A DNA stretch of 64,000 nt from Kalaharituber pfeilii. Taxonomy: Eukaryota > Ascomycota > Pezizomycetes > Pezizales > Pezizaceae. The DNA is taken from positions 1,426,001 to 1,490,000 of the forward strand of contig WHUZ01000008.1 in the NCBI GenBank assembly GCA_015179045.1, written 5' to 3'. Shown piece after piece: positions 47,792 through 60,458 of this stretch. Below the pieces are notes generated by a model. That model was not told where the DNA came from and did no database searches. It was given only the letters and a program-made list of their open reading frames with translations. Both the position numbers and the translations under genes were made by a program. Numbering within the stretch: position 1 is the stretch's first letter; each line of letters opens with the position of its first letter.

Positions 47792-50700
47792 TCACCACCG
47801 CCCTAGCCTCCCCACCCCGGTATCCCTACTCCCCCCGCTTCCGCCTCCTCCCCCGCTGCTTCCAGTGCTTGAAGGAGGGTCTCTAGCCGCAGATCTTTGC
47901 GGGCCCCTCCCTGATGACGACGGCGACGGCGTCACTCCATCCACGCCCCTCACGGCCTCACCATGCTCCTGGTCGATGCTCCTCCTTGCGTTACTCATAT
48001 CGCTCATCGCGAATAGGAGGTCTTCCTCTTCGCCGAAGCCGCCGCGAGGATAGCTTGGTGTGCGGATACCCACAAGTAACGGCCTATCACCACCAGCACC
48101 TATATCTCCGTGCTCCCCCCGGAGGTAGCAGAGAGATCCACTAGAGGGAGTATATGTTGACGTGGCTCTAGCTGCCCCTCTATACCCCCTCCCCCTATAT
48201 GACACTGACTCGGAGCTTCCCGTTCCATTTCCGCCAGAGAAGCCACCCCTTTGCACGACTTCCCCCCTCTCCCCTTCCTCCCGCGGTGCGTTTGTAACGT
48301 CCCCATGTGCTGCATTTTCCCGCCCCGGCATATCCGTCTCTGAAGCTATCTGGAGCTCTACAATTTTGCTGTGGCTCAGCGGAACATCCACGCCTGAGCA
48401 ATTCGGTCCAAACACTGGGCCTTCGAATTCGCTGGAGTCGTTATCGAAGCCTTCTTGGGGTGGTGGGAAGGTGCTGCTTGGGCGGCGGACGGGCTGGAAG
48501 GGGTGAGGGGACGGTGCAGGGATGTCCAGGGGGGAAGTCGTGGTATTGGCAGCAGCAGCAGTTGAGTGCTCGTTTTTGTGGCTTGTCCTTGTCACACCAG
48601 GGGAATGTTGGGCAGTATCAAATCCGGTATCTTCACGACTAGGAGGGTTGCGGCTAGTATATACTGCTGTATGGCTCAGTCGAGACGGGACAGCAGGAGT
48701 GTGGGGGGGATACGGTGATACTGGCTTTCCTGGAGAGGAGGACGGAGAGTATGATGACGGAGTGGCTACAGGTTGCGCCGGTGACTGCCTGCTTGGAGTA
48801 GAAGGTGAGCCTGTCCGTTGAAGCATGATTGATGCAGACATTGAGTCAGACAACGCATTATGTGATTCTCTCATTTGCTGGAACTTCACCAACGCAGAAT
48901 TTGTCTTTTTTGAGCTATCCCCATGGTCAAACAATTTCAAAGGCTGTTTATCATCCAGAAGTCGGATGAAATCCGCAACTTTCTGGTCCTCGCTCGGGTA
49001 GCTGAACCTTTGTTCGTTAAACATTCCAGACCCTGGCGCTTGCATAGACGAACTGTAGCTTCCTTTCCCGCTACTAGTTTCGTCTTCCATCCGACCAATT
49101 GCTGGCCTGGGCTTACGCGGGCCAAAGCTACTGCTATACCGACCTATAGATTGAGGCTTGGGGGAAGCGGAGGTTCCAAGTGGTGCCGTTGAATCATAAG
49201 ACAGGGAACTTTTGGGTGCCACCGGCGAAATTGTAGCCCTTGTCCGTGCCGCTATTGGGGCTGTCGTTGAAGTAATTCGAGTTAACGAGGTTCGTGGGGA
49301 GGGTGGTATCGCATCCGACGACGGGGAATTGGATAACGATGGTGATTTAAAAGGTTGCATGAATGATACCGATGGGCGTCTTTGAATACCAGCATTATCC
49401 ACAGATCTCAACGAGGACTTTGATCCCTGCACAGACCGAAGATTCATGTATGGTTGGTCTGCAGGTGAGCTACTCAGTGGAGTTCCTCCGACTTGCTGCC
49501 CTCGGGCTGCAAAACCTGGGCTTGCAGTAATTACCCCGGTTCCATGTTGGTATAAACCGTAACTTGGGGCGTCCTGTCGTGGATCTGACCGTAGTGCGGC
49601 ATTCGCAGCTGCTGACGGCACCGACCCAAGATCTCGTCTAGTGAGAGACTGTGGTTGCGATACTGTTCGCTGGTGAGTATTTAAAGATGGTTGAAAGTAG
49701 CGTTCATCCATGTTAAGGAAATGAGAGCTTAATAACTCTTCTGAATCGTCAACTCTGAAATCACAATGTCTTCGAAAGAAAACGTTGATGTGCATCTCCC
49801 CAGCTGGGGTATCGACACTTCCGAGAGAGTATCTGTCCGTAACTTGACTCTCGCCCTCCATAAACGGAACATTTAGGCCGTCCAATCTTGCAGAAGATAA
49901 TGACGTTTCACCGCTTACGATGCGACAGCAGACCTTCAGTGCGGATTGATGGACCTTAACTTTGGCTAGACGCCTCAACAGCTTCTGTGTAGGCATGAGC
50001 CCAGCATATGTATATAAGCTGCGGAAGAGGACAACACCATGTTTATATGCTACAGCCAGCTGGGGAGCCGGGACGCCATCGTTACGAGGTCTACAATTAC
50101 CGTTATAAGCAGTGATGCCTCGGAATTGGTTCAGGATGATAAACATACCGGAGCTCCACAAACCATCGCTCTAAGATGACCTCGGGTTTAACTTCTGTGA
50201 CCCTAGATGCTTTCCGAGGCCCCGACGTTACATCAATGTTGCTGCCCTTTGTAGTATCAACATTCCATCGCCTGCCTTCCTCATCCAACAAAACTAGCGT
50301 TTGATTTGCTGTTAAATCTTTGACGTCTATGTAGGTTTCTATAATCAAGGGTGGTGGTGGTCGACGGTATACATCGGCGTTCTTCCATAAGGAAAGCTCT
50401 TCCCGAAAAGCGTCGGTGTCATCAAGATCCAAGTTGAACTGGGGATGGAGATCAGCCCATTCGCTCTACGGAAGTGCATTAGAATGGCGAACACGAACGT
50501 CGTCGCCGCTCTCGTCACTCACCCACATATTCACCTTTTTCGTACCCGTCCGAGAGGCGTAGAGTGGTGGCACAGGAATTCTTTGTTGGATTATTATCAT
50601 TGCAGCCTTCAAATAAAAGTTCTATGGGTGCGAAGTTAGACATCCGAGATAACTTTTGAAGGGAATGCAAGACGGCCATACCTGGACCACCTGGTTCACC

Positions 50701-51089
50701 TTCCCTCGAAACGCATTCTCATCTGTCCCTCCTATTCCTCCACCACCTCCACCCCCACCCCCACCTCCATTGCCATCCCCATCACCCCCAGTGTCTTGGT
50801 TTGGTGTAGATGGGTTATAACTGGGCACGCCGGGGTAGCCTCCATACATGGACACCGGTCGGGAGCCCGATCCGGGGTTTCCTTGAGCCGTGCCGTATCC
50901 CCCACTGTTTGGGCCACCAGAGGTATTACCCCCAGGGCCCAAGGCAGCTTGGTGCCCAGCAGTGTGCGGTGCCGGAGCTAGGGCATCCTCAGCGTTGCTG
51001 CTGGAGGCCGGTGCTATGGAAGTAGGTTTGCGTGATGGGGGAGGCCAGGGCGAAGACAGTGGAGGGGACTGTCGCCCATAACGTTGCAT
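47792..51089 (-). CDS. atg13: Autophagy protein Atg13
   Basis: Four exons, 51089-50682, 50621-50523, 50438-50149 and 50090-47792, give 1031 aa. MQRYGRQSPPLSSPWPPP fits the usual fungal Atg13 start; an in-frame upstream ATG at 51182 would add 31 residues. A Gly-rich leader with a run of about 13 Gly precedes the HORMA domain (VNQVVQNFYLKAAMIIIQQR, RTGTKKVNMWFNLDLDDTDA, YKHGVVLFRSLYTYAGLMPT). The long disordered Ser/Pro-rich tail is where the family binds Atg17 and Atg1. Atg13 is the TORC1-regulated subunit of the autophagy initiation complex. The donor TGG|GTGAGT in exon 2 is preferred because it restores KVNMWFNLDLDDTD. Confidence 0.95.
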
Positions 51090-51270
51090 CTTAGGAAAGC
51101 TCCCTTTCCGTGGTTGAGTGAATGACGGGAGCTTCGATAAGAACGGTGGGTGTTGGTGCGGTTGCAAGAGGACCAGGTGCATGTACTTATAGGCTTAACT
51201 TAAGATAAAGTGGTATCCGGGCGGTTTGTGCGGATGTGCGGATGTGCGGATGCGGCGTGCGTGTGGGGGT

Positions 51271-51287
51271 GGGGGGGGGGGGGGGGG
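51271..51287 (+). repeat. Poly(G) tract, 17 bases, in the ATG13 upstream region
   Basis: It reads as poly(C) on the coding strand of ATG13, about 180-200 bases upstream of the start codon. A second run is at 51436-51447 and a third at 51738-51752. Function unknown. Confidence 0.9.
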
Positions 51288-51940
51288 TTGTGGCAGCTGC
51301 ACAGCAAAGAATAAGCTCGGAGTTGAGTATTTTGAGGGTTATAGACTGCTAGTTAAGGGTGAAGGTCTGAATTCTGGGGAGAGAAAATGCACCGCCAGCC
51401 ATTACATTAATTATCAGATATCTATGGGGTGGGAAGGGGGGGGGGGGCTCTATCTCGTTGCGTTGGAGCGTGGTTGGCTGGGACAAGCGATGTCCGCTCG
51501 GAAGCGTATCGTTGCGGAAGGAACGATGGGCGAGGGCGAGGACTCGTCCGCTTAACGACAGGACTATTCTAATTTTATTTAAGAATTTAGATATGAATCC
51601 TGCTGCTAGAGAGGGTGGATGTAGGAATGATAGGAAGCATGAGAGTCAGGACGGAGTCTAAACTGCGTTTGACACCCCTGGCTAGGCGAATGACTGTTGT
51701 ATCGACACGGGGGAGCTACACGGTGGTGGAATGACTTGGGGGGGGGGGGGGGTGCTGGGCAGGGCAGGGAACGAGCTATGCGGGTCAATTCACGAGCGTA
51801 CCAGCACCCGGGCATTCTGCCTGCTGCGGACGGGCGGGGACGGACGGGATGGGAGGGGAGGGGAGAGCGCGGGGAAGGAGCGAGCTCGACGATGCTGACG
51901 AGTGGGGGGGGCATAGGGCAGCCGCGTCGCGATGAATCGC

Positions 51941-51980
51941 TGGGCTGGGCACGGCTGGGCTGGGCTGGGCTGGGCTGGGG
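51941..51980 (+). repeat. TGGGC tandem repeat, possible G-quadruplex
   Basis: Seven TGGGC or TGGGG units, six of them contiguous with one or more neighbours, give at least four GGG runs separated by two bases (CT). This matches the G-quadruplex pattern on the plus strand. It lies about 850 bases upstream of ATG13. Confidence 0.75.
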
Positions 51981-54900
51981 GAGAGGAATGACTCGAGCGG
52001 GCGCCGCGAGAGGTGAGAGGCAGAGGAGAGGGTGCGGGCTACGGGTGGCAGCCAGGCAGCAGCAGCAGCAGCAGAGGCCGCGACAGGCCGATGCCGCAGG
52101 CCAGTTGCAACTCGCAGGCACGTTGAGACGCGGGCGAGAAGTCGTGCTGTACTGCCCAGCGTAGACAAGTGCTATTCATACCCGACTGCTCCCAACCAGT
52201 CAATCGACTGCGGCGGCTTAAGATGCATTGTGGCATACGTATCGTCCGGCTTACCTCCTTGGCCTCGCAAGGCATGGTCCGGAGACGGTGTGCTGGGCGG
52301 CTTGTTGTGAGTATGATACCAAGTGCTTTGCAGAATGTTTAGTCTCAATTCCTCGGACGGATATGGTGTTACCCGTTATTTATATGCTGGGCAGCCCGAG
52401 CAGCTTCGCGAAGGCCTGCCCACAGAGTAATCAGTAATCTAAAGTGCAGCTGGACCATTTTGCAAAAGCCTCCTAACATGATGGAGAGCTTTTTACTACT
52501 TAGGCGTTGAGCAATCCGTCGATCATTATGCACATAGTGACTGGAATCCTGCAAGCACCTCGAAGCCGATAAGCTGGTCCGTTTAAGCCTTCTGCATGCG
52601 ATGTGTATTCCTCGCAGTTCAGTTGACATTAGACAGGTTGACTATGAATGAGTATTACCTGCAGCAAGATAGCGGTAGTTTCATAATCCATGTATCCAAT
52701 GGCACTTCTTGACTGAATACTTTCGTGATACCAGATGGAGATGCGGCAATATTTTACCAGTCACCACGACCTCTGCCTCTTGCCCAGACATATGCACCAA
52801 GTAGATTAGAGTAAATTACTTAATTGCATGGCAGATAGTGTAAATCCCATGTTGGGAGATACTATTTATCATAGGCATATCTGGGGTAGCCTAGAGTTAT
52901 TGTTGGGTTGAACAGTGCACGGAACCCACTACGAAGCGGCCATACACAGCTACCGAGAATATGGAAACAGTAATCCTTTTGAGCCCAACATATTAGCTGT
53001 TTCTATCTGGCAATACAGGTGTGAAATCTAGCAAGCTTGCAGGCTGTATGTAATTGGATAACATACACTGAACTTTCCTCGAAAAGGCTCCGTAGCTTCC
53101 AACTTTGGGACTGTGGCGTACGGGCTTCCAGCCCCTTGATCTAAGGCCATGAATGCCTTCGGTTGCTCAACGACTGAGCATGTAACGAAGCGCTATTAAA
53201 GATAGCCTACTTGGAAGGTATGTGAAGAATCTAAGAAAGCACGAGAAATTTAATAGCCGGGTGTAAGAAATGTATGAGAACTGATAGGATCATGTCCACG
53301 ATATATACATCTTGGGTCATAAGACTGGTATGCAACGAGGCACAGCCTCATGGCCGGGAGGTAATCTGACTGGCGCTGTTGACACAGTTCGTCAACTGGA
53401 CGGTAATAGTTAGCAGAGCCTGTGGAGATTTGGTTGGTCAGCAGATAACGCATGATGACCGTGCCCAGAAGATTTTGAAGGCGAGGGTGAAGAAGGTCAA
53501 GGATGAGGACTTCATTCGCTGGTTTTTGACTTGGAATGCAAGCAATCCTGATCAGGAAGCATCAAGTCTACTTTATTGTCACGTGTCGCATGGACACTTT
53601 CTTTTGGTCTTGAGACCTAACTTAATAAATTTAATATTCTCCACATTAAAAGAAGTCGACATTACAACTATGCTCAAGCCATTGTCGCTCACCAGATCCG
53701 CTCAACTAGACTGGTCAATGTCGCTGATACCTGGTCCCAGTTCCCATTGTCATGGAGGCATTCCTGTCGCCTTTCCTAGATTTTTGTAAAGGCGATACGA
53801 CCAGGGTACCCTGGATTACTGGAATAGGCCAATCCAACTGAACAGCATAGCAGTGAAGATTTTGGCAGGAGCATCGCAGCTGCCCGACAACTGCACGACA
53901 GAACTTCTTGCAGTTTGACAGTGGAACTAGATGTGCTTTGCGAGTAACCACTTAGGAAGCAAGGAACTAGCCTTATAAAAATTAATCCGATGTTGAACAT
54001 CCCGTGGGTAGTCCAGTGCATCTGGCACAGGTCATGAGTTTCGATTAAAACCGCAAGAGCCACGCGGCAGGGACGTTGGCCACATTTGCAATCCTATGGA
54101 GTCATCGGGGTACTAGTAATCATATCCCTTCTTTCAACTTTCCCCGAGCACCATTGCTCATGCTCACCATTCCCCCTAGTGACATTTTTGTGTGGAATGC
54201 GAAACGTTACCCTTGGCTCACTTCATTCTCGCACTCAGCTTCCTAAAGCGAGTCGCAGTTCTTGCAGGAACAAGAACAGTTAGGCGTCCCTACTTCAAGC
54301 TACTACCTCCCTGAATTCAATACATATCGCGTGCCAGCTCAGTCCACCAACGTATCGCTGGATCAGCTTCCTTTGATAGCACATAGCATATGGAAGTAGG
54401 TTGCAGAGGGTCGGTGCAACCAGACTAATATGGAACCTACGGGAGTTCAATTCAGGTCTAGCAGTAACATCACTTCCCAGAAAGTGATAACAAGCCTCTT
54501 CATATGAGTGATACTGTATACAGGGACGGAACGGAATGTCCAGTACTGATTCGTCAAGAGGCATGCAAGGGAACTGATAAAGTGGTTTCTCGGAGCTCTA
54601 CATAACGGTGCGGAGTTGCCAGTGACTGCTAGCACTACAGTAGATCTAAAGCTCTTGCAGCTAAGTTCTTTGCTACCTTACCTGTTCACCAATTGATCAT
54701 ATGATTGGCTCATCTCAGAACAGGCCATTTTTCGTTATCACGTTACACTTATCATTTGTGTGCTTGTTTTCTTTCGGAAAGTGCCAACTCTCAAATTCAC
54801 TGAATTTGTTTCCGTCTTTAGGCAATCCTGAAAATATTTGCCTTAATACCCTGTCTAAAACACGAATATGATAAAAGCAAACATCAAAGGTCCTACGGTA

Positions 54901-55896
54901 CCTACTGTACTGGGCTGACTTGCATGCAACCTACTAACTCGTGCAGATTTTTGCTGGCCAAGTTGATTTGACCTCTGAAATAAATCTGACAGAAATACCA
55001 AGTCAGTCAAAAATGAGTAGCGATAAAGCCTATTGTATGTAAGTTATCTTTATCATTCCTAGAAAGGCGGGGAAAAGCAAATTTGGATCCCCTCTTGAAC
55101 TTCCAGGGCTAACGGCAATTGCTTACTTAGGCTCTGGCATTTGGCTAGCCCAATGTACAATGGGTGAACATAGCTAGATTATTTTGAGGTTAGCTACTCT
55201 CAGGATTGGGCGCTTGGGAGACAGATGCAATTCACGTGCATGGTGTTGTGCAGTACTAGTATTCGACTTTCCCACAACATATGAGCAATGCTTCAAATTG
55301 AACAGCTAAAGCTCAATACATCGGGGGTTTGAATTACTCCAGATTCTGGGCTGCGATACTTCCGCTTTATTGATAATCTGGTATAATCAAAGTGCTTTCA
55401 AGAGAGATTTACAGTATCTTTATGCTAGAGGAGGGTAGCTTTAGAATCACTAATAATCGTGGAGCTCGCGCCATTGCAGGCAAACGTGATGGAAACGTGG
55501 GGCCCAGAAGAATTCAGGAACCGCCGTTCCTCGTCCTCGGGCCCCGCATCGCAGTCTGCCAGCGCGGGTCCCGCAACCAGACTACGGGTCCCGCGCCCCA
55601 GCACGTCGCCGAAAAGAGCTAAGCTGACCCCTTCCAACGGGACCTTGCCCTACAAATGCGGGCAGCGCTGCAATAACATGATGCTGCCAGCCGCCAAGGC
55701 CGATATGCCTCGGCTCGGTTTGTCATGCTCACCCACCGCACACTAGGCCAGCCTTATAACCACTGCACCCCCCAATAGGCCCCAATTCTTCTTCCCCACA
55801 CTTCGTCTTCATCCTTCGGTCATACCCCGTGTGTTTATTATACCCTCTCCTATTATCTCTTTATTTTACAATTTCTGCAATCACCGTTAATTCATC

Positions 55897-57151
55897 ATGC
55901 CTGGACGTAAGTTTTCTAACACTGCTAGCGGTTGTCACATGCTTGCATGGTTGCTAACGCTAAGCCGAATCGCATAGCTATCACAACCGAGCTCACAAAG
56001 CTCTTCAACATCGACCACCCCGTCCTTCTCGCGGGTATGAACGTCGCTGCGGGTCCAAAACTCGCTGCCGCTGTCACTAATGCAGGTGGTTTGGGTGTCA
56101 TCGGTGGTGTCGGGTACTCGCCAGAGATGTTGAGGGAGCAGATTGCTGAGCTCAAGAGCTTTCTGAATGATAAAAATGCGCCATTTGGTGTTGATTTGCT
56201 ACTGCCGCAGGTTGGTGGTAATGCCAGGTGGGTTTATACATTTCCAGTTCTTGGACAATCGAGAAGCTAACTGGGAATTGCAGAGCTACAAACTACGACT
56301 ACACTAAGGGCAAGCTTAACGAACTCATCGACATCATTATCGCTGAGAAGGCCTCCCTCTTCGTCTCCGCTGTTGGTGTCCCACCAAAGCATGTCGTTGA
56401 GCGCCTCCACAAGGCTGGCATCCCATACATGAATATGATAGGACACCCCAAGCACGTGCAGAAATGTCTTGACAGCGGCGTCGACATTATCTGCGCTCAA
56501 GGTGGCGAGGGTGGTGGCCACACTGGTGAGGTGCCAACCTCTATTCTCATCCCAACAGTTGTCGATCTTTGCAAGGGCAAGAAGTCTCCCTTGACGGGCA
56601 AGGACGTGTGCGTTGTTGCTGCGGGGGGTATGTACAGGGGGTCATCTTTGGCCGCGTCCCTGATGATGGGCGCCCAGGGTGTGTGGGTTGGTACTCGCTT
56701 CATCCTGGCAGAGGAGGCGGGTGCGCCTTTGGCGCACCAGGAAGCTGTCAGAACTGCTGGCTTTGAGGACACTATCAAAACTATCATCTTCACTGTACGT
56801 TTACACCCTCTGCCCTCCTATATAATGGGTTATATATTAATGGAGCTAATGCAGGGCCGTCCCCTTCGCGTCCGCAAAAACCCTTACATCCAAAACTGGG
56901 AAGAGAACCGTCGCGAGGAAATCAAAAAGTTGACGAGCAAGGGCACGATCCCCGTCGAGCACGATATGGAGGAGCTCGAAAAGGAGGACAAGCTAGACGA
57001 CGAGACCATGGATAGTGCTAGGCCGTGGTTGATGGGCAAGGTTGCAGCAGTGGTTACTGAGAAAAAGTCGGCGAAGGCGATTGTCGATGAGATTGTGGCG
57101 GAGGCAGTCGAGCAATTGAAGAAGGCGCCAGTGATGTTGGCGAAGTTGTAA
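55897..57151 (+). CDS. Nitronate monooxygenase (2-nitropropane dioxygenase family)
   Basis: Four exons, 55897-55906, 55978-56227, 56284-56794 and 56855-57151, give 355 aa. A 10-base first exon encodes MPG and the first base of a Pro codon. The FMN-dependent TIM barrel shows HPVLLAGMNVAAGPKLAAAV, NAGGLGVIGG, QGGEGGGHTGEVPT and AAGGMYRGSSLAASLMMGAQ followed by GVWVGTRF, all typical of nitronate monooxygenase. Such enzymes oxidise alkyl nitronates and protect from 3-nitropropionate-type compounds. The C-terminus (RPLRVRKNPYIQNWEENRRE and a charged helical end) is as in fungal members. No peroxisomal or mitochondrial targeting signal is evident. Confidence 0.94.
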
Positions 57152-57761
57152 GGTGAGAAGATGTTGTATGGTAGGATTGAAGGTTGTTTAAGTATAGCAT
57201 AATATCTAGGGTAGGGGGAGGAAGGGTTTGGGCTGAGAGGGAAAACCGGTGGTTTTGGAAAGACTTCGAAGCACACCGGCGTTTTTTGGCTTTCTGTTTA
57301 TTTTTTATACTGTGTCATAATTTTCCTTTACTTATTACGAATTGTTATGATGATATCGAGTTACATGGACCTGTAAATGTTGGAATAAAGGGGGTATGGT
57401 ACATCTCATCTGTCATAATGGCCAATGTGGTAATGGGGTTTCTGCAGAGTGTAGTCGCCCACATACATAAATACAACCCATGCCGAGGTTGTATGCGTCA
57501 TTAGTTCATTATAATAGCACTCCCTGTACTAGCTCGTTGCACAAGCTAGCCTGCCAAGACAAAACTCTACAACACCAAACATCCAGAGTTCCAGAATTGA
57601 ATTTGACTGTCATCACCACAACAATCACCGCTTAACAACGCACCCAAATTGGGATAACCCCCTTCCTCACAAACAAAGGGTAAAAACATCCCAAATAAAC
57701 CCCTTTCCCGACCTAGCAATCAAAGAAGGAAAAAAGAATAAAACCTAAACTCGCCAAAACA
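57152..57761. other. Intergenic region between nitronate monooxygenase and WBP11-like genes
   Basis: Contains the 3' flank of the first gene and the promoter of the second. The last 100 bases are A-rich and poor in G. No coding feature was recognised; the open frame at 57184-57504 is unsupported. Confidence 0.45.
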
Positions 57762-58532
57762 ATGCAAGCCTACCACAAATCCCTCAAAGCCCGCAGCATC
57801 AAAAAAGGTAAAGCGGTGCTCGCCAAGTCCCGGCAGGAGAAACTCGCGCGTCGGAACCCAGCACGCATTGCGCGGCAAGTTGAGGAGCTCAAGGCGCACG
57901 CCGCGACTTTGCCCGGAGGGGAGTTACGGGGACATGATAAGAAGGTGTTGGAGGAGCTCGAGCGGGAGTTAGAGCAGGTGCGGCGAGCGCGGAAGGCGTT
58001 GGGGGTTGAGGATGAGGAGAGGAAGGGAGGGAAGGGGAAAGACGTACCTAGCAGAGACGGCGGAAGCCAGAGGGGGGGGGGGACTGGTAGTAATAGGGTG
58101 AGAGTAGAGAAAAGGAGATGGGATGGAAACGAGAGTGACTCGTCGACGGCGTCCTCGGTAAGGGAGATACCGATGCCCTCTGGAACTCCGCCACCGCTTC
58201 CGCCGCCGCCCCCGCGCGCCCCACATGCGCTGCCGCCAAAGCCAGAGGCGCCGAAGGTGGAAGCGGTCACAACGTATGAAGCAAAACCGGTCGTTAGGGA
58301 TTTGAGGAAGGAGGCGGCCGCGTTTGTGCCGGCGGCGGTGCTGAGGAGGAGAGCGCTTGGTGGGGGTGGGAGTGGCGGGGCAGAAGGACTGGGGGAAGGT
58401 GAAATGGCCGGGAGTGCGAGTAGAGAGGGGAGTGTGGTTGCGGGAGGAGATGGGAAAGGGGAGGAGATGGTGGAAGAAGAGTATGAAAGGTTTAAAAGAG
58501 AGATGGGGATGGATGATGATGGGAACCCATGA
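57762..58532 (+). CDS. WW-domain-binding protein 11 (WBP11)-like splicing factor
   Basis: A single-exon frame of 256 aa. The N-terminus AYHKSLKARSIKKGKAVLAK and the following QEKLARRNPARIARQVEELK match the Wbp11 N-terminal family, with HDKKVLEELERELEQVRRAR after it. A Pro run (PPPLPPPPPRAPHALPPKP) provides possible WW or SH3 ligands. The end VVRDLRKEAAAFVPAAVLRR and EEYERFKREMGM is typical of fungal members. The role as a spliceosome-linked protein is inferred from the family. The start begins at MQAYHK; family members often have a few extra residues (an upstream NP-Q type leader), so a small 5' exon could be missing. Confidence 0.82.
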   Translation: MQAYHKSLKARSIKKGKAVLAKSRQEKLARRNPARIARQVEELKAHAATLPGGELRGHDKKVLEELERELEQVRRARKALGVEDEERKGGKGKDVPSRDGGSQRGGGTGSNRVRVEKRRWDGNESDSSTASSVREIPMPSGTPPPLPPPPPRAPHALPPKPEAPKVEAVTTYEAKPVVRDLRKEAAAFVPAAVLRRRALGGGGSGGAEGLGEGEMAGSASREGSVVAGGDGKGEEMVEEEYERFKREMGMDDDGNP

Positions 58533-58902
58533 GCGAAGCCCAGAGCAAGGTACGTGGAGTATTAGATTTAGTCGGAGTAATTGTAATTTTATTTTTTTTT
58601 TTTTTCTCTTGATATAAGACAGTAATATTTTTGTTAATATCAAAAAACGGTAGAGTTACGGTTGCAGTTGTTAGGGAACGTGGGTAATGGAGAGAGTAAT
58701 ACAGGAACTCGAATTGAGGGTTTTTTCAGAGTTTCATTTTATGCCGTTTCGCAACGCTACGGAACACTACCCCTTCAGCTTCGCTTCTGCTCCACTGTTT
58801 TTGATCGAGTAATGTAAGTTGGCATACAATCTTTCGAGGGCAAGTGAACGAACTGATCGAACTACCTTGGACTCAGATACATTTCCTCCGAGGGGAAACC
58901 AC

Positions 58903-58904
<2 letters not shown>

Positions 58905-58947
<43 letters not shown>
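58905..58947 (+). repeat. Poly(T) tract, 43 bases
   Basis: Longest homopolymer in the window, about 370 bases past the WBP11-like stop codon. True length is uncertain because such runs are hard to sequence. Confidence 0.9.
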
Positions 58948-59213
58948 CTCGAACCACAAAGCACACCAAATGCCCGCTCTTATATCCTCCCCATAGCGTC
59001 TCCTACACTACTCCAAACTCCCCATCATCCCTCCCCTCCCCTCCCTGAATCCCAAGCGAAACTTCGAGTGGATGACTTTTTTATTCCCAACATATCTCGC
59101 TGTAAACGCAGAGAAAGCGTAAGATTGAAACACTCCATGGTGCCGGTTGAACATATATGTGGCAACGGATATGTAAGGATATTCTTGTTGGGGGGGAGTG
59201 GGGGTACTATCCC

Positions 59214-59214
<1 letters not shown>

Positions 59215-59249
<35 letters not shown>

Positions 59250-59279
59250 GAAGAAGAAGAAGAAGAAGAAGAAAGAAGA
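59215..59279 (+). repeat. Composite (AAT)n-(AAG)n microsatellite
   Basis: About twelve AAT units pass directly into about eight AAG units ending in AAAGAAGAG. Trinucleotide slippage is the likely origin. Confidence 0.9.
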
Positions 59280-59661
59280 GGGTATATTGTCACACATAAA
59301 CGTGCTATCGGGCTATTCCTGGGGTAGGGAGATTTTTAGCGAAGCGAACGTTCGTACATTTTGGTTTACGCTATTTCTCAGTCCTATACTTCTCTGGCAA
59401 GGTTGGGATCGCAATATACACTTACGGAAGCGAAAAAGAGGTCGAGGACGGAGAGAGGCAGCGACATGCAGCGAGATCGAAAGGCCGGATTAGCGTACGG
59501 ATGATGTTACAAAGTGTTGGGGTAGGGGGGGGGGGGGGGGGGGAATTCCTGTGTTTATAAATTCATATATTTCTTTCTTCCCTTTTTTGTCACTTGTTGT
59601 TGTTTTCATATAAAGTCACGCATGCTCTAACGAGTCCTTCATATATCAAACTGTACCTTTG

Positions 59662-59692
<31 letters not shown>

Positions 59693-60458
59693 TTTTTTTT
59701 CCCGTGTTGCGCAGACTTTATTTTTTTTCAATTCACTATTATTATCCTTATTTACCTCTACAATTGTAGTTCTCACTGCACTACAACCCAGGGGGTGGGG
59801 GGGGGGGGGGGGGGGGCGACCCAATATTATGAAGCCCTTTTTTTTTTTTTTCTTTTTTCTTTTTTTTTTTGAAAAAAATATATACTTATTAATGACAAAT
59901 CAACAATAATAATAATAATTCATGTTTAACTTTCACACAAAAAAAAAAAAAAAATAATAATAATAATAAATATAAAAAAATAATTAAAAAAATTAAAAAA
60001 CAAACAAACATATTATTAATATTCAGCCTACAACAACCTCCCAATGCAGAAAAAAAGGGAAAAAAATATATATATGTAAGGTAAGCATTGTTCTCGTAGA
60101 TAAGCATATAACCCCGCAACAGAAAAAAAAACAAAAAAAAAACATAACATCAAGTCCACTACTAGTCTCCGTAAACCAGATCTCCTAATCCAGCACAACA
60201 AACATATCAATGCAACACGGCTAAATTAAAAAAGTTGCCCACATTGACAAGTAAAGGATACTTTCCAAACACATATCTCAAATATCCGCCTGCACCATTC
60301 GCCGTTCTCCCTCAAACACCCAAGCACGAAAGCCAGAAAAATAAGAATAAAAAAGGAAGGAAAGAAAGAAAGAAAGAAAGAAGAAAGAACAAAAATACAA
60401 AAACAAAAGACCACCAAATCACTCACATGACTCATCATGAACCCTCGGTCCCCGGACT

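Larger units (their letters stand above)
51090..55896. other. Gene-poor region with G tracts near ATG13
   Basis: No gene was recognised in 4.8 kb. The first kilobase, upstream of ATG13, has plus-strand G tracts at 51271-51287, 51436-51447 and 51738-51752 and a TGGGC repeat at 51941-51980. From 52200 to 55400 the DNA is ordinary in composition with many stops in all frames; open frames at 53379-53789 (+) and 54295-54564 (-) show no family. A GC-rich open frame at 55459-55746 has no motifs. The final 150 bases should be the promoter of the gene at 55897. Confidence 0.4.
58533..60458. other. Convergent, microsatellite-rich gap
   Basis: Between the 3' ends of the WBP11-like (+) and the large unidentified (-) genes. 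It has a 43-base T tract, a composite AAT/AAG repeat, G tracts at 59525-59543 and 59797-59816, an ATTT repeat near 59659-59692, T tracts near 59839-59870, and GAAA repeats near 60359-60385. No gene was recognised; the open frame spanning 58819-59493 is driven by these repeats. Confidence 0.5.

Noticed and set aside
53379..53789. 136-residue plus-strand open frame in the 51-56 kb desert
   Set aside because: No recognisable motif, splice partner or codon pattern; surrounding frames are full of stops.
55459..55746. 95-residue plus-strand frame with Cys and basic residues
   Set aside because: Looked briefly like a small zinc-binding protein, but the Cys spacing fits no known finger and there is no downstream exon.
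58819..59493. 224-residue plus-strand frame with poly-Phe and poly-Asn
   Set aside because: Produced by the poly(T) tract and AAT/AAG microsatellite.
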